A stretch of DNA of 9,767 nt from Clostridia bacterium (lineage in GTDB: Bacteria > Bacillota > Clostridia > Oscillospirales > QAMX01): assembly GCA_017556885.1 (NCBI GenBank), contig JAFYLV010000082.1, positions 1-9,767 on the forward strand, given 5' to 3'. Made by a program: the position numbers and the translations under genes. Positions 6,488 to 9,767 of this stretch are shown here, piece after piece (within the stretch, counting starts at the first letter, position 1; every line of letters starts with the position of its first letter). Below the pieces are notes generated by a model. It did not search any database. It was given only the letters and a program-made list of their open reading frames with translations, and was not told where the DNA came from.

Positions 6488-6596
6488 TGGTCGAAGTGCG
6501 GGGACTTTGAACGGCAAACGGCGTCGCCGCCTTATTGCACAAATTGCGTGGAACTTCCTGCCTTTCGCAGGTCTCTGCCCGCAATTTGCGGGGTTC
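6488..6596 (-). repeat. Structured repeat, copy C, with duplicated tRNA-Pro 3' end
   Basis: The 20 bases at 6488-6507 equal the tRNA-Pro 3' end in the same orientation, about 145 bases from the real tRNA gene. The remainder aligns with copy A: CGGC-GTC-GCCG, the TTATTGCA box, long arms 6538-6548 and 6580-6590, and an inner hairpin CCTGC-CTTTC-GCAGG. On the minus strand the single non-Watson-Crick position in the long stem is G-U, while on the plus strand it would be A-C, so a minus-strand RNA folds better. The terminator at 6621-6649 lies just to its right. Confidence 0.72.
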
Positions 6597-6620
6597 TTCG
6601 TGTCAGCAGCTGCAAGCAAT

Positions 6621-6649
6621 AAAAAAAGCCCCCAGCGGGGACTTTTTTT
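6621..6649 (-). terminator. Intrinsic terminator of tRNA-Pro (also readable on plus)
   Basis: An A7-G stem base and GCCCCC/GGGGAC arms with a T7 run on both strands. On the minus strand it begins three bases after the encoded CCA of the tRNA. Confidence 0.85.
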
Positions 6650-6651
6650 AT

Positions 6652-6727
6652 TGGTCGAAGTGCGGGGACTTGAACCCCGTGCCTCTTGCTCCCAAAACAA
6701 GCGCTCTACCAGGTGAGCTACACCTCG
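6652..6727 (-). tRNA. tRNA-Pro (anticodon UGG)
   Basis: A full 76-base cloverleaf on the minus strand. The acceptor is CGAGGTG with CACTTCG (one G-U), the D-arm GCTC-ACCTGGTA-GAGC, the anticodon stem CTTGT/GCAAG with loop TTTGGGA, the variable loop AGGCA, the T-arm CGGGG-TTCAAGT-CCCCG, then discriminator A73 and encoded CCA. Anticodon TGG at 34-36 followed by G37, plus the C1-G72 pair, fits proline. Its 3' end is duplicated at 6488 and 4539. Confidence 0.96.
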
Positions 6728-6737
6728 ATTGGGATTA

Positions 6738-6766
6738 AGTATATCACTTTTCGGCGCGTTTTGCAA
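6738..6766 (-). promoter_or_regulatory. Promoter of tRNA-Pro, inside the 3' end of the exporter gene
   Basis: Minus strand: TTGCAA (6761-6766), 17-base spacer, TATACT (6738-6743). The predicted start is only a few bases ahead of the tRNA 5' end at 6727. It overlaps the last codons of the yjjB-like gene. Confidence 0.75.
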
Positions 6767-7190
6767 GCCGCTGAAGGCGCGAGGCATATTTGAATATCAG
6801 GGAGACCGCAACAATGCCCACGGCGATGGCGGCGGCATCGGTGACGGTGGAGATGCCGAAGCGCAGGGCGGCCTCCCGGTCGGTGGAAAGGACGGCATCC
6901 ATGGTGCGGTAAAGGCTGCTTCCCGGTACCAGAGGCATGGCGGCGATGAGGGAAAAGACCGTGGCCGGGGCTTTCAGCACGCGGGCCATGATCTCGGCAT
7001 AGAGCGCCGCCGCCAAAGCGGCGATGAGCACCTGCAGAAATCCTGCGGCGTCAAAATGACCCGCCAGCAGATAGGCACCCCAGCAGACGGAGCCGCCGAG
7101 GGCGGAAATGAGCAGCTTGATACCCCGGTTTCCGAACATCAGCCCGAAACCGAGGGAGCCGAGAGTGGCGGCGATAAAGATCTTTATCAT
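6744..7190 (-). CDS. ThrE_2-type (YjjB-like) threonine/serine exporter subunit
   Basis: From the ATG at 7190 the protein is 148 residues, the usual size of the small half of split ThrE exporters. A longer open frame to 7301 only runs into the upstream gene. It is almost wholly membrane-embedded with about four helices (roughly 3-20, 26-44, 50-70 and 112-134). MPLVPGSSLYRTM (85-97) is the family's conserved re-entrant PG motif. The ATG follows the stop of the ThrE-like gene by one base, with GGGGGTG about 9 bases upstream, so the two subunits are translationally coupled. Together they would export small amino acids such as threonine or serine, or possibly organic acids such as succinate as reported for E. 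coli YjjPB; the substrate is not decided here. Confidence 0.88.
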   Translation of the reverse strand: MIKIFIAATLGSLGFGLMFGNRGIKLLISALGGSVCWGAYLLAGHFDAAGFLQVLIAALAAALYAEIMARVLKAPATVFSLIAAMPLVPGSSLYRTMDAVLSTDREAALRFGISTVTDAAAIAVGIVAVSLIFKYASRLQRLAKRAEK

Positions 7191-7191
7191 T

Positions 7192-7944
7192 TCAGCGCAC
7201 CCCCGTACAGATGAGAATGGCGGCGGCAAAGCCCGCCGCGATGGCAACGGCCATGAGCAGCGCCTCCGACAGGCGTAGCGCCCCGGTAATGGTATCGCCA
7301 AGGAGCATATCCCGCAGGGAGGCCGTGACCAGCGCGCCGGGGATGGGCAGCATAATGCAGCCGATCATGATCATATCCACATGGCCGCCGAACCCCATCG
7401 CCACGGATGCATGCGCAAGCAGACCCATGAGAAGCGACCACATGAAATTGTACACCACGGGGTTCATATCCGGCCGCCGCAGCCAAAGCTCCGAGGCGGT
7501 ATAGGGCAGAGAAATGAGAGCCGCGATGAGACCGTCCGCGACCGTGCCGCCGAAAAACACGGCAAAGGCGGCGGCGCCGAGGATGCCGCCAAGAAACCGC
7601 CAGACGGGGCTTTCGCGCTTTGCATCCGTGATGGCGGAGAGACGCGTGCGGATCTCCCCTGCTTCCGGTTTTCCCTCGCAGACGGCGCGGGAAAGGGCAT
7701 TGAGTGCATCCACCTTGCCGTAATTGTTGGAAACGGTGCGGACCCGGCGGGTCTGGGTAAGGGTGCGGCCATCGGCGGAAACGACGGTGACGTGGATGCC
7801 CGAGGCGATGGCGAGCACATCCGAGCGGCGGGCACCGTAGGCGGCAAACATACGCTCCATGGAATCCTCCACACGGCGGACCTCCGCGCCGGAGCGTAGC
7901 ATCTCCTCGCCGATATCCACAACGCAGCGCATGATCTCATCCAT
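7192..7944 (-). CDS. ThrE-type (YjjP-like) threonine/serine exporter subunit
   Basis: This is the large half of the split exporter. From the ATG at 7944 it has 250 residues; an upstream in-frame ATG at 7980 would give 262 but coincides with the predicted transcription start and has no ribosome binding site, while 7944 has GAGGTGG eight bases upstream. The N-terminal 110 residues form the soluble domain typical of ThrE (EEMLRSGAEVRRVEDSMERM; VSADGRTLTQTRRV). Five hydrophobic helices follow, with the conserved MLPIPGALVTASLRDMLLGD motif. Subunit context with the YjjB-like gene one base downstream makes the pair call strong. It is divergent from the Gfo/Idh/MocA gene. Confidence 0.88.
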   Translation of the reverse strand: MDEIMRCVVDIGEEMLRSGAEVRRVEDSMERMFAAYGARRSDVLAIASGIHVTVVSADGRTLTQTRRVRTVSNNYGKVDALNALSRAVCEGKPEAGEIRTRLSAITDAKRESPVWRFLGGILGAAAFAVFFGGTVADGLIAALISLPYTASELWLRRPDMNPVVYNFMWSLLMGLLAHASVAMGFGGHVDMIMIGCIMLPIPGALVTASLRDMLLGDTITGALRLSEALLMAVAIAAGFAAAILICTGVR

Positions 7945-7985
7945 GTAGAATGCCACCTCACTTTCGCTTCCTTTGGTCATATATA

Positions 7986-8014
7986 ATTATAGCAAGCAGG
8001 CGGAAAAATAACAA
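7986..8014 (-). promoter_or_regulatory. Promoter of the exporter operon
   Basis: Minus strand: TTGTTA (8009-8014), 17-base spacer, perfect TATAAT (7986-7991). The predicted start is near 7979-7980, on top of the upstream ATG, which is why the start at 7944 is preferred. Confidence 0.75.
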
Positions 8015-8046
8015 CAAAAATCGTGCACAGGATGGGCAAAAAGGGA

Positions 8047-8074
8047 TTGCAAATCCGACCCTGTGTGGTATAAT
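8047..8074 (+). promoter_or_regulatory. Promoter of the Gfo/Idh/MocA gene
   Basis: Plus strand: TTGCAA (8047-8052), 16-base spacer ending TGG (extended -10), then perfect TATAAT (8069-8074). The predicted start near 8081 leaves a leader of about 59 bases. Confidence 0.8.
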
Positions 8075-8088
8075 GTTAATAACCTTAG

Positions 8089-8109
8089 GCTGCGGAGGTT
8101 GTCCGCAGC
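8089..8109 (+). promoter_or_regulatory. Leader hairpin upstream of the Gfo/Idh/MocA gene
   Basis: GCTGCGGA pairs perfectly with TCCGCAGC around a five-base loop (GGTTG), just after the predicted transcription start. There is no T run, so it is not a terminator. It may be a 5' stabiliser or an operator for an unseen regulator. Confidence 0.55.
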
Positions 8110-8139
8110 GATTTCTTGTGATACACGAGGTTTAAGATT

Positions 8140-9195
8140 ATGGTTGGAAACAAGTATGCCATCGCCCTGGTGGGCTATGGCGGAATGGGTCACTGGCACG
8201 CAAAGCTCCTCAAGGATTTCGAGGAGATCTGCCTTTATGGCATCTACGACATCAATCCCGAGAAGCTGGAGGCCGCAAAGGCCGACGGCTATGTCGCCTA
8301 CAACTCCTTTGCCGAGCTGTGCGCCGACGAAAAGGTCGATGTTGTTCTCGTCGCCACCCCCAACGATTTCCATAAGGAATATGTCATCGGCGCCATGCGC
8401 GCCGGCAAGGCTGCCATCTCCGAGAAGCCCGTCACTCTCTCCAGCGCCGATCTGCAGGATATGATCGACGTCAGCCGCGAGACCGGCAAGCTCTTCACCG
8501 TGCATCAGAACCGCCGCTGGGACGGCGATTTCCGCGTCATCAAGAAGATCTATGACGAGGGCATGCTCGGCGATGTTCACCGCATCGAGAGCCGCGTTCA
8601 CGGCTCCCGCGGTATCCCCGGCGACTGGCGCGGCCAGAAGGTCCACGGCGGCGGCATGGTGCTCGACTGGGGCGTTCACATCCTCGACCAGATGCTGCTG
8701 CTCGTTCCCGAGAAGATCAAGAGCATCTATGCCCACATGCATCACGTGACCAACTACGAGGTCGATGACGGCTTCGAGATCGTCCTGCACTTTGAGAGCG
8801 GCAAGACCGCCCTGCTGGAGGTCGGCACCTCCAACTTCATCAACCTGCCCCGCTGGTACATGCTCGGCGAGAACGGCACCGCACAGGTGGACAACTTCCA
8901 TGCCGAGGGTAAGATCGTCAACATTACCAACTGGGACAACCGCGACGCTGTGCCCATCGTCACCGCCGCCGGTCTGACCAAGACCATGGCCCCCCGCACC
9001 AAGGAGACCATCAAGGAGCAGCCCCTGCCCGTGGTGGAGAGCGACATTCACGACTATTACAAGAACATCGTCGCCGCTCTGAAGGGCGAGGCAGAGCAGA
9101 TCGTCCGTCATGATCAGCTCATGCGCGTCATGCGCGTCATGGAGGCCGCCTTCGAGGCCGACCGCCTCGGCCAGATCGTCCCCTTCGAGGCATAA
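8140..9195 (+). CDS. Gfo/Idh/MocA family NAD(P)-dependent oxidoreductase
   Basis: A complete 351-residue protein of normal family length. The Rossmann fold begins with ALVGYGGMGHWH (9-20); Asp37 after the second strand (GIYDIN) favours NAD over NADP. ATPNDFH (72-78) and the catalytic EKP (95-97) follow, then HQNRRWDGDF (122-131) and the conserved GGMVLDWGVHILD (171-183) with Asp176 and His180, the usual catalytic pair of the C-terminal domain. Members oxidise or reduce hydroxyls of sugars, inositols and related cyclic substrates in the cytoplasm; which one cannot be read here. AGG lies about 10 bases before the ATG. It is a single-gene unit with its own promoter and terminator, divergent from the amino acid exporter. 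Codon use is strongly GC-ending, so it belongs to the backbone. Confidence 0.93.
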   Translation: MVGNKYAIALVGYGGMGHWHAKLLKDFEEICLYGIYDINPEKLEAAKADGYVAYNSFAELCADEKVDVVLVATPNDFHKEYVIGAMRAGKAAISEKPVTLSSADLQDMIDVSRETGKLFTVHQNRRWDGDFRVIKKIYDEGMLGDVHRIESRVHGSRGIPGDWRGQKVHGGGMVLDWGVHILDQMLLLVPEKIKSIYAHMHHVTNYEVDDGFEIVLHFESGKTALLEVGTSNFINLPRWYMLGENGTAQVDNFHAEGKIVNITNWDNRDAVPIVTAAGLTKTMAPRTKETIKEQPLPVVESDIHDYYKNIVAALKGEAEQIVRHDQLMRVMRVMEAAFEADRLGQIVPFEA

Positions 9196-9199
9196 AACA

Positions 9200-9227
9200 C
9201 AGACGTCGAAACCTCATCTCCACCAAA
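9200..9227 (+). repeat. 28-bp direct repeat, copy 1
   Basis: This block, beginning CAGACGTCGAAACC, is identical at 9584-9611. In both places it leads into a hairpin and T run, with AAGGT-GATAG-like bases at the junction. Confidence 0.85.
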
Positions 9228-9259
9228 GGTGGATAGACTCGGGAGAGTCTATTTTTTTT
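9220..9259 (+). terminator. Terminator of the Gfo/Idh/MocA gene
   Basis: A small CCACC-AAA-GGTGG hairpin (9220-9232) is followed at once by ATAGACTC-GGGA-GAGTCTAT (9233-9252, perfect 8-bp stem) and an unbroken T run to 9259. An outer pair CCTCATCT (9212-9219) and AGATGAGG (9269-9276) encloses it. Confidence 0.9.
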
Positions 9260-9355
9260 GTGAAAAACAGATGAGGGGAGTCGAACCCGAGAGGGCACGA
9301 AGGAGAAGAAAACGCATAATATGAATATTTGATGTGGATGTAAAAATGAATTAGA

Positions 9356-9424
9356 ATAGACAAACTGAGGCGTTAGCGTTACCCGAAGGCGTACGTGGTA
9401 CGCCGAGTGGCGAAGTTTGTCTAT
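9356..9424. repeat. Long inverted-repeat element with internal hairpin
   Basis: ATAGACAAACT (9356-9366) and AGTTTGTCTAT (9414-9424) are perfect 11-base arms. Inside is GGCGTAC-GTG-GTACGCC (7 bp). Next to the outer stem G9367-A9368 faces G9412-A9413, which would allow two G-A pairs in an RNA. The interior is GC-rich inside AT-rich surroundings. Either a structured RNA or a small non-autonomous mobile element could produce this. Confidence 0.6.
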
Positions 9425-9447
9425 AGCATAAAGGTGATAAATAATAT

Positions 9448-9469
9448 TAAAATTGAATTTTCAATTTTA
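9448..9469. repeat. AT-rich inverted repeat
   Basis: TAAAATTGAA and TTCAATTTTA are perfect 10-base arms separated by two bases. It could be a protein-binding site; as a terminator it lacks GC. Confidence 0.55.
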
Positions 9470-9583
9470 TACATTCAGCTAAAACCATATTACAAATAGA
9501 CTTTTCCATTCTTTATGTGATCTAAACATTTTTTACATTCACAGGCGCGTAGAAGCTGCGCTTCAAGTGATTAGTATGCGAAG

Positions 9584-9611
9584 CAGACGTCGAAACCTCA
9601 TCTCCACCAAA
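9584..9611 (+). repeat. 28-bp direct repeat, copy 2
   Basis: Identical to 9200-9227, 384 bases downstream, again directly before a terminator-like hairpin. No gene lies upstream that needs terminating. Confidence 0.85.
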
Positions 9612-9662
9612 TAAGGTCGATAGTTTTGATACGAGAGTATCTGAATGGTCGGTCTTATTTTT
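9609..9662 (+). terminator. Hairpin with T tail upstream of the right-edge gene
   Basis: AAATAAGGTCGAT pairs with the bases up to CTTATTT (9609-9621 with 9648-9660, three wobbles), and a perfect GATAC-GAGA-GTATC hairpin with a GNRA loop sits inside at 9628-9641. Five Ts end at 9662. Confidence 0.6.
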
Positions 9663-9667
9663 GAATA

Positions 9668-9702
9668 TTGAATTCTCGCCTAACTATGTTACAATTAGTT
9701 AG
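9668..9702 (+). promoter_or_regulatory. Promoter of the right-edge gene with overlapping inverted repeat
   Basis: TTGAAT (9668-9673), 16-base spacer ending TGT (extended -10), TACAAT (9690-9695). CTAACTA (9680-9686) and TAGTTAG (9696-9702) bracket the -10 as a perfect 7-bp inverted repeat, an operator-like position. Confidence 0.6.
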
Positions 9703-9732
9703 ACAAACTTGAATTTGTTGAAAGGAGCAATT

Positions 9733-9767
9733 ATGGCATTCAGATTGATTGACATTGAAAACTGGGA
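9733..9767 (+). CDS. Start of a chloramphenicol acetyltransferase-like gene (cut by window edge)
   Basis: Only eleven full codons are in the window: MAFRLIDIENW, with GA following. AAAGGAG five bases upstream makes the start convincing. The pattern x-F-x-x-I-D-x-x-x-W at the very N-terminus resembles type A chloramphenicol O-acetyltransferases, which acetylate the drug in the cytoplasm using acetyl-CoA. The catalytic His region is beyond the edge, so the call rests on a short similarity recalled from memory. The AT-rich surroundings fit an acquired gene. Confidence 0.5.
   Translation, partial: MAFRLIDIENW

Larger units (their letters stand above)
9260..9580. other. AT-rich noncoding stretch
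   Basis: About 320 bases without a supportable gene. It contains a tRNA T-loop-like fragment (GGGAGTCGAACCC, near 9276), the hairpin element at 9356-9424 and the inverted repeat at 9448-9469. Composition is far lower in GC than the upstream gene, marking a change of DNA type at about 9260. Confidence 0.6.

Noticed and set aside
4385..6596. CRISPR array from the repeated segments
   Set aside because: Copies are about 70-110 bases, unevenly spaced, with terminators and genes between; no short regular repeats or spacers and no cas genes.
7987..9111. 374-residue open frame on the minus strand
   Set aside because: Antisense to the well-supported Gfo/Idh/MocA gene, rich in V, D, G, L as expected from reading GC-rich codons backwards.
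9269..9300. Possible tRNA (GGGAGTCGAACCC resembles a T-arm on the minus strand)
   Set aside because: No matching acceptor, D-arm or anticodon arm; the T-stem pairs at only three positions. At most a tRNA fragment.
9448..9469. Terminator at the AT-rich inverted repeat
   Set aside because: The stem has almost no GC pairs and no separate T tail; kept only as an inverted repeat.

Overview
The window looks like chromosomal DNA of a moderately high-GC gut-type Firmicute (Clostridia; Oscillospiraceae/Ruminococcaceae seems most likely). This is inferred from Shine-Dalgarno-led genes, a YlmH-type S4 protein, a split ThrE exporter pair and the GC-rich codon use of the backbone genes. No rRNA or other taxonomic marker is present, so the placement is tentative. 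Almost everything is on the minus strand. The exceptions are the Gfo/Idh/MocA dehydrogenase and a gene cut off at the right edge.

Layout, left to right: (1) 1-3503, GC-rich, a minus-strand gene row read alpha/beta hydrolase, then ylmH-like S4 protein, then SGNH hydrolase, then a MATE transporter running off the left edge. A clear promoter sits at 3568-3596. (2) 3600 to about 6650 is a low-GC stretch holding a SAM methyltransferase and a compact flavin reductase - marR - PNPOx-like operon. That operon has a textbook promoter with a perfect 14-bp palindrome filling most of its spacer. The stretch also holds three copies of a structured repeat that carry the 3' end of tRNA-Pro. (3) 6652-6727 is tRNA-Pro(UGG), with its own promoter inside the end of the next gene. 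(4) 6744-7980 is the two-gene thrE-like exporter operon. (5) 8140-9195 is a plus-strand Gfo/Idh/MocA oxidoreductase, divergent from the exporter, with a leader hairpin and a strong terminator. (6) 9196-9730 is AT-rich noncoding DNA with a repeated 28-bp block, hairpins and a second terminator. (7) From 9733 a gene begins whose first residues resemble type A chloramphenicol acetyltransferase.

The low-GC stretch lies directly on the 3' side of tRNA-Pro and contains direct repeats of the tRNA 3' end. This resembles a decayed integrative island, though no integrase is visible. The flavin reductase, MarR regulator and PNPOx-fold protein form a plausible autoregulated redox or xenobiotic-response cassette. 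I found no clearly new multi-gene system. The most unusual signals are the repeat family with paired compensatory changes, the hydrolase whose nucleophile serine is replaced by glycine, and the hairpin-rich block at 9200-9662.
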